Positions 1 to 6,753 of a stretch of 16,987 nucleotides of DNA are shown one piece after another. The number at the start of each line of letters is the position of its first letter. The stretch's first letter is position 1. Origin of the DNA: CAYGFH01 sp964356315 (lineage in GTDB: Bacteria; Patescibacteriota; Microgenomatia; UBA10105; UBA927); contig CAYHHA010000029.1 of the NCBI GenBank assembly GCA_964356315.1, positions 1-16,987 of the forward strand. The letters are read 5' to 3'. Both the position numbers and the translations under genes were made by a program. The notes beneath the pieces were generated by a model. It was not told the origin of the DNA and did no database searches. It was given only the letters and a program-made list of their open reading frames with translations.

Positions 1-193
1 CGGGTTGAGGGGCCGTGTTTCTCCATGAATACGCACCACGAAACGGATTTGATATCTCTGAAGCCGAACTATCTGATACAGAGATTACTGTCGGAGTAAA
101 TGTTGTGGTATCTGCAGCGAAAACTAACCGAGCCATCGCACACCCAAGAAGGAGCACGAAAAAAACAAACAACTTCCCAATATATATTTTCAT
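1..193 (-). CDS. Secreted or membrane-anchored protein, N-terminal fragment (runs off the left edge)
   Basis: This frame is open from an ATG at 193-191 to the window edge, giving 64 residues. It begins with a clear export signal: Lys2 and Lys7, a hydrophobic core at about residues 8-18, and an Ala-rich cleavage region (LVFA then AD, about residues 23-28). A Cys at residue 18 in the context LLGC could also be read as a lipobox, but hydrophobic residues continue past it, so signal peptidase I cleavage near residue 26 seems likelier. The mature part is Ser/Thr-rich and contains NPFRGAYSW near residues 48-56, which loosely resembles the NPxRGFY start of DUF4832/DUF4874-type proteins. That family link is only a guess. 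It follows atpC by 104 bp with its own promoter candidate, so it is probably a separate transcription unit. Function unknown. Confidence 0.7.
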   Translation of the reverse strand, partial: MKIYIGKLFVFFVLLLGCAMARLVFAADTTTFTPTVISVSDSSASEISNPFRGAYSWRNTAPQP

Positions 194-204
194 ATAGACA
201 CTTA

Positions 205-218
205 ACCATCGAGATGGT
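205..218. repeat. Inverted repeat between promoter and start codon of the secreted-protein gene
   Basis: ACCATC and GATGGT are separated by 2 bp. The dyad overlaps the proposed -10 box and the expected transcription start, so it could be an operator, or a short hairpin if transcribed. No regulator is identified. Confidence 0.35.
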
Positions 219-243
219 ACTCGAGTCTGCTATCTAAAGTCAA
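214..243 (-). promoter_or_regulatory. Candidate sigma70-type promoter for the secreted-protein gene
   Basis: On the minus strand TTGACT (243-238) is followed after 18 bp by TACCAT (219-214). The -35 box matches the consensus at 5 of 6 positions and the -10 at 4 of 6. The expected start of transcription is about 15 nt before the ATG, leaving a very short leader with no Shine-Dalgarno sequence. Confidence 0.4.
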
Positions 244-249
244 TATTGG

Positions 250-297
250 CACAAATAATTGTGAACTATCGCACAAATTACATAGACTACTGTGCGA
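250..297 (-). terminator. Hairpins after atpC, possible weak terminator of the atp operon
   Basis: Directly after the atpC stop codon there is a 7-bp stem (TCGCACA at 269-275 with TGTGCGA at 291-297, 15-nt loop). A second 5-bp stem follows (CACAA/TTGTG, about 250-263, 4-nt loop). Neither has the G+C-rich stem plus T-run of a classical intrinsic terminator, so termination here is only suggested by position at the end of the operon. Confidence 0.3.
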
Positions 298-726
298 CTA
301 GTGTGGCAGAGGAGAGTGATGTTTTGATCGTCGTTGTAACACTTTAAGTTCCAATACACTGCGACGAAGCATAGCCTGGGCACTAGACAATTCAATGCCT
401 TTTCCGGCGTTGGCAATTGCTTTTTTGGCATCTTCGGTAGCTCTCTTTAGCTCCGCTTCATTGAGCTCTTCTGCATGCACAGCGCGTGAGACTAGGATAG
501 ATACCTTCCCTTCGATAACTTCCATAAATCCCCCACCAATTGCGAGGAAAAATTCTTTGGTCCCTGAAGTGATCTTTATCTCGCCCTCTACGAGCGAACA
601 AAATAATGGCTCATGATGGGCAAGCACCCCAAGCGTGCCTGTTTGTGAGGGGACGGAAACGGCATCTACCTGTTCGGAAAATGCACGTCTCTGCGGTGTG
701 ATGATTTCGAGTAAAAACATGCTCAT
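298..726 (-). CDS. atpC: F1Fo ATP synthase epsilon subunit
   Basis: This is the epsilon subunit of the F1 central stalk, which rotates with gamma and the c-ring and can inhibit ATP hydrolysis. The 142-residue protein has the N-terminal beta-sandwich (FLLEIITPQRRAF, then GxLGVLAHHEPLF near residues 32-43) and a C-terminal two-helix region rich in Glu, Ala and Lys from about residue 84. Length is normal for the family. It is the last gene of the operon, 66 bp after atpD. The first ATG (726-724) lies inside a heptamer repeat array, while a second ATG two codons later (720-718) fits the usual N-terminus better. Neither has a Shine-Dalgarno sequence, so the start is uncertain by 2 codons. Confidence 0.95.
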   Translation of the reverse strand: MSMFLLEIITPQRRAFSEQVDAVSVPSQTGTLGVLAHHEPLFCSLVEGEIKITSGTKEFFLAIGGGFMEVIEGKVSILVSRAVHAEELNEAELKRATEDAKKAIANAGKGIELSSAQAMLRRSVLELKVLQRRSKHHSPLPH

Positions 727-784
727 AGTTCATAGTTCACAGTTCATAGTTCATAGTTTTCTATGAACCATTTACCATGAACCA
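723..784. repeat. Heptamer tandem repeat with inverted copy in the atpD-atpC gap
   Basis: Read on the plus strand, five contiguous 7-bp units TCATAGT occupy 723-757, with one substitution in the third unit (TCACAGT). After TTT comes an inverted copy, CTATGAAC (761-768), which forms an 8-bp stem with 749-756 around a 4-nt loop. A degenerate direct copy, CATGAACCA (776-784), follows TATGAACCA (762-770). The array fills nearly the whole gap between atpD and atpC and includes the first ATG of atpC. Confidence 0.85.
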
Positions 785-792
785 CCTACCAA

Positions 793-2205
793 TTATTTGA
801 CCTCTTCAATTCCTCCGACCATGTAAAATGCTTGCTCTGATTTACTGTCGTGTTTTCCATCGAGAATTTCTTTAAACCCTCGCACGGTATCTTTGAGCGT
901 CACATATTTCCCTGGTTTTGCAGTAAATGCCTCAGCAACGAACATAGGCTGAGTAAGGAATCGTTGGATCTTGCGGGCTCGTGACACCAATAATTTATCC
1001 TCATCACTAAGCTCTTCCATACCAAGAATTGCGATAATATCCTGCAAATCCTTATAGCGTTGTAATACTTTTTGCACCCCTCGGGCGACGGCATAATGCT
1101 CTTCGCCGACAATACCTGGCTCGAGAATTCGAGAATTAGAAGACAGTGGATCTACCGCTGGGAACAATCCCTGCTCTGCAATCGATCGCTCCAAAGAGAT
1201 AGAACTATCGATATGGGCAAACGTGGCAACAGGAGCCGGATCGGTATAATCATCGGCTGGGACGTATACCGCTTGCACAGAGGTGATCGATCCTTTGTTT
1301 GTAGACGTGATGCGCTCTTGAAGTGCTCCCATTTCTGAAGCGAGTGTTGGCTGATATCCGACAGCAGAAGGGATACGACCCAACAGCGCAGACACTTCAC
1401 TTCCTGCCTGAGCGAAACGGAAAATGTTATCGATAAATAACAGCACGTCTTGTCCCTCTTCGTCACGGAAATACTCAGCCATGGTCAGACCGGTCAAAGC
1501 GACACGGAGACGACTCCCTGGTGGTTCGTTCATCTGACCGAACACCATGGCAGTTTTTGCGATAACTCCAGAATCTTTCATTTCTCGCCACAGATCATTT
1601 CCCTCTCGTGATCTTTCCCCAACCCCAGCAAATACAGAGACACCTCCATGCACTTCAGCGACGTTATGGATAAGTTCCTGAATGGTAACGGTCTTTCCGA
1701 CTCCTGCTCCCCCGAAAATAGCAACTTTACCGCCTTTGACAAACGGTGCGATAAGATCAAGCACTTTGATACCTGTTTCCAAAATTTCTGGCTTGGTGCT
1801 TTGTTCGGTAAACTTTGGCGCATCCCGGTGAATGGGATATTTTTTGGTCTCGCCGAGTTTTGCTTGTCCGTCGATAGTTTCTCCGACAACGTTAAAAATA
1901 CGTCCAAGCGTCTTTTTCCCGACTGGGACAGAAATCGGAGCTCCAGTTGCGATTGCCACATCTCCACGCTTGAGTCCATCTGTAGGACCAAGAGCCACGG
2001 CTTTCACCCGGTCATCACCCAAATGAGAGGCTACTTCCAGGATCAACGTGCCAGACTGGACGAATTTACTTTTTACTTCCAGTGCTTCGTAGAGCGCCGG
2101 GACATCCCCTTCTCCAAATTGGACGTCAACGACAACGCCGATGATTTGAATAATCTGACCTTGTACGTTTGTCTTTGTTGTAGCGGTTGTTGTTTCTTTT
2201 TTCAT
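793..2205 (-). CDS. atpD: F1Fo ATP synthase beta subunit (catalytic)
   Basis: This catalytic F1 subunit binds ADP and phosphate at the alpha/beta interfaces on the cytoplasmic side. Of 470 residues, about 20-90 form the beta-barrel, followed by the nucleotide-binding domain. Walker A is GGAGVGKT at 165-172 and the catalytic Glu is in GERSREGND (Glu197). The Walker B region LLFIDNIFRFAQAGSEVSALLGR starts near residue 255. The C-terminal DELSEED-type loop reads EELSDED and is adjacent to the LLVSRARKIQRFL helix. All key residues look intact. A Thr-rich, probably disordered N-terminal tail of about 13 residues precedes the barrel. The start is supported by AGGAG (2214-2210) placed 4 nt upstream of the ATG. 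Confidence 0.98.
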   Translation of the reverse strand: MKKETTTATTKTNVQGQIIQIIGVVVDVQFGEGDVPALYEALEVKSKFVQSGTLILEVASHLGDDRVKAVALGPTDGLKRGDVAIATGAPISVPVGKKTLGRIFNVVGETIDGQAKLGETKKYPIHRDAPKFTEQSTKPEILETGIKVLDLIAPFVKGGKVAIFGGAGVGKTVTIQELIHNVAEVHGGVSVFAGVGERSREGNDLWREMKDSGVIAKTAMVFGQMNEPPGSRLRVALTGLTMAEYFRDEEGQDVLLFIDNIFRFAQAGSEVSALLGRIPSAVGYQPTLASEMGALQERITSTNKGSITSVQAVYVPADDYTDPAPVATFAHIDSSISLERSIAEQGLFPAVDPLSSNSRILEPGIVGEEHYAVARGVQKVLQRYKDLQDIIAILGMEELSDEDKLLVSRARKIQRFLTQPMFVAEAFTAKPGKYVTLKDTVRGFKEILDGKHDSKSEQAFYMVGGIEEVK

Positions 2206-2227
2206 ACGACTCCTTTTTTGATAAATA

Positions 2228-3088
2228 TTATACAGACACAGTCATGCTCGCGGTGATCAAATCCGTAATTTCATAGGTAATCTTCTCTTGTCTTGCCTTG
2301 TTATACACAAGGGTTAGATCGTCGACAAGGGACAAAGCGTTATCGGTTGCATTTCTCATCGCAACCATGCGGGCGGAGTGCTCACTTGCTTCAGCCTGAA
2401 GCACGGCATCTCGAATCTGATTTTCCAAATAATGTGGTAACAACAAATCAAACACTTCATCGATCGATGGCTCTATTTTCATTTCTGTTTTCTTTTTTAT
2501 TTCTTTCATGTCCATGGAATCTACCGTTAACGGAAGTATCGTTTTTCTCTTTGGTTCCTGTTTCACGACGTTGATAAATTCGTTATAGACGAGATCAACT
2601 CCATCAACTTCTCCTGATACAAACTTCTCGCGAATAAGCTCTCCAAGCGCTGGAATAACGGTTTGAAACGACGCAGATTGTGAAAAATCCGCGATCAGTT
2701 CTCGTTTTTGGTACGCGAGAAATGATGCGCCTTTTTTCCCCAACGTTACGGTCAAAAGCTGAGTGCCAGCCGTATACTGTTGGATAAAAAATCGAAATAA
2801 ATTTGTATTAAGTCCTCCACAGAGCCCTTTATTGCTAGAAAGAAGGACAACGAGTCGTTTCCCGGTTACATGATCATGCGCCTTCAAAAGTGGATGGGTT
2901 GGTGCGTTTGTCCGCCCAGCAAGCTCGGTGACCATCTCGAAAATCTTTTGTGCATAGAGCTTTCCCGAGATAGCAGCAGCTTGAGCTTTACGCATTTTTG
3001 CGGCCGCAACCAATTCCATCGCTTTGGTAATTTGCGCAATATTTTTCGCAGATTTTATCCGTCCTTTGATGAGTCGAATATTTGCCAT
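2228..3088 (-). CDS. atpG: F1Fo ATP synthase gamma subunit
   Basis: Gamma is the rotor shaft that couples c-ring rotation to conformational change in the alpha3beta3 hexamer. The 286-residue protein has the long N-terminal helix with the family signature (IKGRIKSAKNIAQITKAMEL, then VAAAKMRKAQ) and the central Rossmann-like part with SSNKGLCGGLN near residue 84. The C-terminal helix carries RMVAMRNATDNALSLVDDL and NKARQEKITYEITDLI. Length is normal. It sits 17 bp after atpA and 22 bp before atpD, with no evident Shine-Dalgarno sequence at its start. Confidence 0.97.
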   Translation of the reverse strand: MANIRLIKGRIKSAKNIAQITKAMELVAAAKMRKAQAAAISGKLYAQKIFEMVTELAGRTNAPTHPLLKAHDHVTGKRLVVLLSSNKGLCGGLNTNLFRFFIQQYTAGTQLLTVTLGKKGASFLAYQKRELIADFSQSASFQTVIPALGELIREKFVSGEVDGVDLVYNEFINVVKQEPKRKTILPLTVDSMDMKEIKKKTEMKIEPSIDEVFDLLLPHYLENQIRDAVLQAEASEHSARMVAMRNATDNALSLVDDLTLVYNKARQEKITYEITDLITASMTVSV

Positions 3089-3105
3089 AGATGCTTATAG
3101 ATCGC

Positions 3106-4617
3106 CTACGCGGTAAATCCTTTTTTAAAATCAACGACAGCACTCTTGAGCTGTGATTCGATTTCTGGGGTAATGACTTTTTCTTTTGCTATGCTTGGCA
3201 AAACTTTCTTGTATGAACGCTCCAGAAATGCTAAAAATTCTTTTTCAAATTTTCCAACAGCTGAAACTGGCACATCGTCCATATAGCCATTTGATGCCAT
3301 CCAGATACTGGCCACCTGTTTTTCAACTGGCATTGGCATATATCTCCCCTGCTTGAGAAGCTCCATCATGCGCGCTCCTCGATCGATCTGCTTTTTGGTC
3401 ACATCGTCCACATCGGTAGAAAACTGTGCAAATGCAGCCAGAGAGCGGTACTGCGCTAAATCAAGCTTCAAGCTACCAGCAACCTTTTTCATAGCCTTGA
3501 TCTGAGCTGCTCCTCCGACACGGGAGACCGACACACCAACGTTGATAGCTGGGCGTTGACCGGCATTAAACAAATCTGACTCCAAGAACAACTGCCCATC
3601 AGTGATGGAGATAACGTTGGTCGGAATGTATGCAGATATATCGTTTGCCTGTGTTTCGATAATAGGAAGCGCGGTGATAGATCCTCCACCGAGCTTTTCA
3701 TCCAATCGGCACGATCGTTCCAGTAGTCTACTATGGAGATAGAACACATCTCCTGGATATGCTTCGCGTCCACTTGGACGCTTCAAAACAAGCGAGATCT
3801 GACGGTAACTCCAGGCATGCTTTGTCAAATCGTCGTAGACGATAAGGACATCACGGCCTTTGTCCATAAAGTATTCGGCAAGCGCAGTCCCTGAGTATGG
3901 GGCGATATATTGGTACGCGGCACTATCGCTCGCTGCGGCAGCTACTATAATAGTATGTGCAAGCGCTTTGTGTTCTGCAAGTTCAGCGGCGAGCTGTACG
4001 ATACGGGACTTTTTTTGACCGATTGCGACGTAGATACAGATAACATTTTCATGTTTTTGGTTAATAATGGTATCGACAACCACCGATGTTTTTCCGGTAT
4101 TTCGGTCTCCGATGATAAGCTCTCGCTGTCCACGACCGACAGGAATCATAGCGTCGATCGCTTTAATACCCGTCTGGAGAGGCACGGTAACTGGCTGTCT
4201 TGAGACAACACCAGGGGCGATTTTTTCAACCGGATAACTCTTTTTGGAGGGAATTGCCCCTTTGCCATCAATCGGCTCACCGATTGGATTAACTACACGT
4301 CCTAAAAACGCATCATCCACAGGCATAGACAATAGTTCGCCTGTCCCTTTGACTTCATCACCTTGCTTTAATTTCAGATAATCACCGAGGATAATGGCCC
4401 CAATAGAATCTTCTTCCAAATTGATAGCAAATCCGTAAATGCTATGAGGGAATTCAAGTCTTTCGAGATAGGCAACATCTGGAAGTCCACTTACTTTGGC
4501 GACGCCATCTTGGATAGAGGTAATAATACCTACACGCTTTGATTGCATGTTTGGTTCAAAATCTTCAATTTTCTGTGCTAATTTTTTGGCGAGTAAGCTC
4601 GTGATGTCTGTTTTCAT
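3106..4617 (-). CDS. atpA: F1Fo ATP synthase alpha subunit
   Basis: Alpha is the non-catalytic nucleotide-binding subunit of the F1 hexamer. The 503 residues carry a short N-terminal helix that would contact delta, a beta-barrel (about 25-95), and a P-loop GDRNTGKT at 170-177, where the usual Gln is Asn. The arginine finger is in SVSRVGGAAQ (Arg366), and GREAYPGDVFYLHSRLLER starts near residue 283. I chose the ATG at 4617-4615 rather than an in-frame start 12 codons upstream, because the longer version would overlap atpH by 32 bp and adds residues unlike the family N-terminus. With this start the gene lies 4 bp after atpH. Confidence 0.97.
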   Translation of the reverse strand: MKTDITSLLAKKLAQKIEDFEPNMQSKRVGIITSIQDGVAKVSGLPDVAYLERLEFPHSIYGFAINLEEDSIGAIILGDYLKLKQGDEVKGTGELLSMPVDDAFLGRVVNPIGEPIDGKGAIPSKKSYPVEKIAPGVVSRQPVTVPLQTGIKAIDAMIPVGRGQRELIIGDRNTGKTSVVVDTIINQKHENVICIYVAIGQKKSRIVQLAAELAEHKALAHTIIVAAAASDSAAYQYIAPYSGTALAEYFMDKGRDVLIVYDDLTKHAWSYRQISLVLKRPSGREAYPGDVFYLHSRLLERSCRLDEKLGGGSITALPIIETQANDISAYIPTNVISITDGQLFLESDLFNAGQRPAINVGVSVSRVGGAAQIKAMKKVAGSLKLDLAQYRSLAAFAQFSTDVDDVTKKQIDRGARMMELLKQGRYMPMPVEKQVASIWMASNGYMDDVPVSAVGKFEKEFLAFLERSYKKVLPSIAKEKVITPEIESQLKSAVVDFKKGFTA

Positions 4618-4621
4618 AATT

Positions 4622-4978
4622 TTATTGGTGTAACTGCATTGCCATTTCTTCAAGTTGGCTCTTGAGGGATGTATCTACAATCCAATCCCCTACTTGTATA
4701 CGAAGCCCAGCGATGATGGCCGTATCAACGGCACAATCAAGTTCAATAGTATGTCCTAGTATGCTCGATAGCAGGGAAACAAGATCTTTCTGTTCTTTTT
4801 CTGTCAAAGAGACCGCAGAGATCACGCGCGCAGTTTTTTCCTGACGTGTTTGCGCGGTTACTTTTCCCAAAAATGCCACGACTTTCGGCAATGTAGACTT
4901 TGATTTACCATCTCGGCGCATGTATTCAACGACGCCATCAACGAGTCCTCGTGCATCTTTTGATAACGATTGTTTCAT
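4622..4978 (-). CDS. atpH: F1Fo ATP synthase delta subunit, short form
   Basis: Delta joins the b stalk to the top of the alpha3beta3 hexamer. This protein has only 118 residues, against about 175-180 in most bacteria. The C-terminal part is recognisable: TARVISAVSLTEKEQKDLV around residues 49-67, then IIAGLRIQVGDWIVDTSLKSQLEEM near 88-112, matching the family pattern ending in (I/V)DxSxxxxL. The N-terminal helical domain is reduced to about 48 residues. The open frame starts 1 bp after the atpF stop and ends 4 bp before atpA, so no missing 5' sequence could restore a full-length domain. Identification rests on gene order plus the C-terminal motif. Confidence 0.88.
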   Translation of the reverse strand: MKQSLSKDARGLVDGVVEYMRRDGKSKSTLPKVVAFLGKVTAQTRQEKTARVISAVSLTEKEQKDLVSLLSSILGHTIELDCAVDTAIIAGLRIQVGDWIVDTSLKSQLEEMAMQLHQ

Positions 4979-4979
4979 A

Positions 4980-5477
4980 TTATGCTTTTACTGAAGAGAG
5001 TTCTTTTATATGCTTCGCAATCAATTTGTGTTTATCTTCGGCAGAGAGCACATCGGTAAGCAGTCGCTCTGATATGGAGACAGCTAGATCGATGGCACTT
5101 TGCTCGACACTCTTTTCCATGTCTACCCGTGCTGTTGCTGCATCTGCTTTTCCTTTAGCAAGGATCGCTTCCGCATCCGTATGCGCTTGGGCGATAATAT
5201 CTTTTTCTTCTTCTTTTGCCTGTTTTCGAGCTTCATCGAGTATGTCAGAGGCTTCTTTTCTGGTAACCTCGATCATCTTTTGTCGTTTTTGCGACAATTT
5301 TGCTTCTTCTTCTTTCATGTCCTCCGTCATTTTCAGGCCTTTTTCGATATCATTCTTCCGCTTTTCAAGCATATCGAGAATCGGCTTGTATAAAAATTTG
5401 GACAAGACAAACACGATAATCGCAAAATTTACGATTTGCGCGAGTAACAACCTTGGTTCAATTCCTAATTTTTCCAT
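4980..5477 (-). CDS. atpF: F1Fo ATP synthase b subunit
   Basis: This peripheral-stalk subunit links the a subunit in the membrane to delta on F1. The 165 residues show one N-terminal transmembrane segment (about 10-31, ending FLYKPI) and then a long, highly charged helix rich in Lys, Glu and Ala. That helix would form the dimeric right-handed coiled coil. The C-terminal segment DLAVSISERLL is the part expected to touch delta. Length is close to the family norm. AAGGA about 5 nt before the ATG supports the start. It is separated from atpE by 100 bp and from atpH by 1 bp. Confidence 0.96.
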   Translation of the reverse strand: MEKLGIEPRLLLAQIVNFAIIVFVLSKFLYKPILDMLEKRKNDIEKGLKMTEDMKEEEAKLSQKRQKMIEVTRKEASDILDEARKQAKEEEKDIIAQAHTDAEAILAKGKADAATARVDMEKSVEQSAIDLAVSISERLLTDVLSAEDKHKLIAKHIKELSSVKA

Positions 5478-5520
5478 AATATTCCTTTCGTTTATATCCT
5501 GGCTAACAATGCCATTCTAC

Positions 5521-5575
5521 CTCCCCGCCGTAGTGGGGAGAGAGAATATCACTGAACTGTACTCGCTTCCGTACA
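5521..5575 (-). promoter_or_regulatory. Two hairpins in the atpE-atpF intergenic region
   Basis: The mRNA of the 100-bp gap can form a 5-bp stem just after atpE (TGTAC at 5558-5562 with GTACA at 5571-5575). It can also form a G+C-rich stem, CTCCCC (5521-5526) with GGGGAG (5535-5540), around an 8-nt loop. No T-run follows, so they do not look like terminators. A role in protecting the 3' end of the atpE message, raising c-subunit output, is a reasonable inference. Confidence 0.45.
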
Positions 5576-5577
5576 CG

Positions 5578-5805
5578 TTATACGAATTTGATAATAAGTC
5601 CTGCGACCAACGCGTAGATAGCAATAGCTTCAGCAAACGCGATACCCAAAATCATGCTAGTTCGGATTTCTCCGGCAGCTTCTGGATTTCGTCCGATTGC
5701 TTCGAGTGCTTTTCCGGCTAATAGACCGATTGCGAGCGCTGGCATTCCACCTCCGATTGCCACGGTAAGACCAAACATAATAACTTTAATTGATGCTTCA
5801 TCCAT
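5578..5805 (-). CDS. atpE: F1Fo ATP synthase c subunit (proteolipid ring)
   Basis: The 75-residue hairpin protein of the c-ring has two transmembrane helices (about 8-31 and 50-73) joined by the polar loop GRNPEAAGEI (38-47). The ion-binding carboxylate is Glu59 in helix 2 (GIAFAEAIAIYAL). The residues that accompany it in sodium-binding rings are missing: the helix-1 Gln position is Ile26, and the Ser-Thr pair after the Glu is Ala-Ile. Proton coupling is therefore expected. The helix-1 glycine motif is degenerate (Met21, Ala23, Ala25, Gly27). A near-perfect Shine-Dalgarno sequence precedes it and overlaps the atpB stop region. Confidence 0.97.
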   Translation of the reverse strand: MDEASIKVIMFGLTVAIGGGMPALAIGLLAGKALEAIGRNPEAAGEIRTSMILGIAFAEAIAIYALVAGLIIKFV

Positions 5806-5813
5806 GTTAAAAA

Positions 5814-5823
5814 CTCACCTCCC
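5814..5823 (-). promoter_or_regulatory. Strong ribosome-binding site of atpE
   Basis: GGGAGGTGAG ends 8 nt before the atpE ATG and is almost fully complementary to the usual 16S rRNA tail. It starts 1 nt after the atpB stop codon. Most other atp genes here have weak or no Shine-Dalgarno sequence, so this fits the need for many more c subunits than a subunits. Confidence 0.85.
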
Positions 5824-5824
5824 T

Positions 5825-6739
5825 TTAATGATCACCATGCGACACTGCGACGTTCAAAAAGACCGCAGTCAGCATGGAAAATACCAATGCTTGTATAAAT
5901 CCTACAAATAACTCCATAAGCAAAAATGGGAGAGGGATAACAAACGGCATCAAAAATGCCAACACGGCCAAAAGCACTTCTCCGGCAAAGATGTTTCCAA
6001 ATAAACGGAATGCAAATGAAATAATCTTTGAAATTTCACTCATGAGCTCTAAAATCCCGAGAATAAACATAATAGGATTGGAAAAGTTAAAAAACTTTGA
6101 ACTATAGTGAAAGCCAATTATTGAAAAGCCAAAATATTGGATAGCAATCACAGCGACGATTGCCAGCGCTAAGGTCATATTAAGATCAGCAGTCGCAGCA
6201 CGAAGAAGCGGAACAAAGCGTGTCTCTCCATGTTCTGCGCTTTTTTCTGCTGTGGTGGTTGTCGCAACTGTCGCCTCATGTAGCGGTGCTTCAGCGATCG
6301 CTGGGGCGGTCGGAGCAACTGCATGCCCGTTTTCAACGACGGACTCTGGAGGAACAGAAGTCGTTTCATGTTCTACCACTGCAGTGTGAGATTCAGCTGT
6401 CACTTCTGATTCTATTTTCTCCGTAAACCCAATAGTACCAACTCCTGGTAATAGTCCAATCCAGTTTGCCATAATAACAAACAAGAAAATACTTGCAACT
6501 ACAGGGAAAAACTTTTTCACGTAATGACCTGTCACCGAACCAAAAAAATCATACAGACCCCCGATGATAAGCTCTGCGACGGATTGCATAGCACTTGGAA
6601 CTTGGGTAAGGTTTCGGGTAGCCGCCCACGTAAAAATAAATAAAACAGCCATGGTGATCCATGTTGCCAGAAGGGAGTTTGTCACCGGCATACCAGCGAT
6701 ATGGCCAATGGTTTCAGCTGCGAGCGAAATATGTAGCAT
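5825..6739 (-). CDS. atpB: F1Fo ATP synthase a subunit with large outward-loop insert
   Basis: The membrane stator subunit provides the two proton half-channels. The 304 residues include hydrophobic segments at about 22-40, 78-100, 187-206, 222-240, 255-275 and 277-300. The essential Arg is Arg245 in SFAFRLFGNIFAGE, and the ADLNMTLALA motif at 184-193 is in place. Between the second hydrophobic segment and that motif there is a low-complexity insert (about residues 106-172) rich in Ala, Glu, Thr, His, Pro and Val, absent from typical a subunits of about 240-270 residues. By family topology this loop faces outside. The gene starts 14 bp after the atpI-like gene, with no Shine-Dalgarno sequence visible. 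Confidence 0.96.
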   Translation of the reverse strand: MLHISLAAETIGHIAGMPVTNSLLATWITMAVLFIFTWAATRNLTQVPSAMQSVAELIIGGLYDFFGSVTGHYVKKFFPVVASIFLFVIMANWIGLLPGVGTIGFTEKIESEVTAESHTAVVEHETTSVPPESVVENGHAVAPTAPAIAEAPLHEATVATTTTAEKSAEHGETRFVPLLRAATADLNMTLALAIVAVIAIQYFGFSIIGFHYSSKFFNFSNPIMFILGILELMSEISKIISFAFRLFGNIFAGEVLLAVLAFLMPFVIPLPFLLMELFVGFIQALVFSMLTAVFLNVAVSHGDH

Positions 6740-6753
6740 ACATTATATAATAA

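Noticed and set aside
15..197. Plus-strand 60-codon open frame at the left edge
   Set aside because: The minus strand over the same bases encodes a clear signal peptide starting at 193, which fits the uniform gene direction of the window.
723..784. CRISPR-like array
   Set aside because: The units are 7 bp and contiguous, with no spacers and no cas genes nearby.
1648..2256. 202-codon plus-strand open frame opposite atpD
   Set aside because: It is fully antisense to the well-supported beta subunit gene, and its composition is typical of a shadow frame.
4900..5721. 273-codon plus-strand open frame
   Set aside because: Its Ser/Phe/Ile-rich translation is the antisense of the Lys/Glu-rich coiled coil of atpF and of atpH/atpE, with no start signal or family resemblance.
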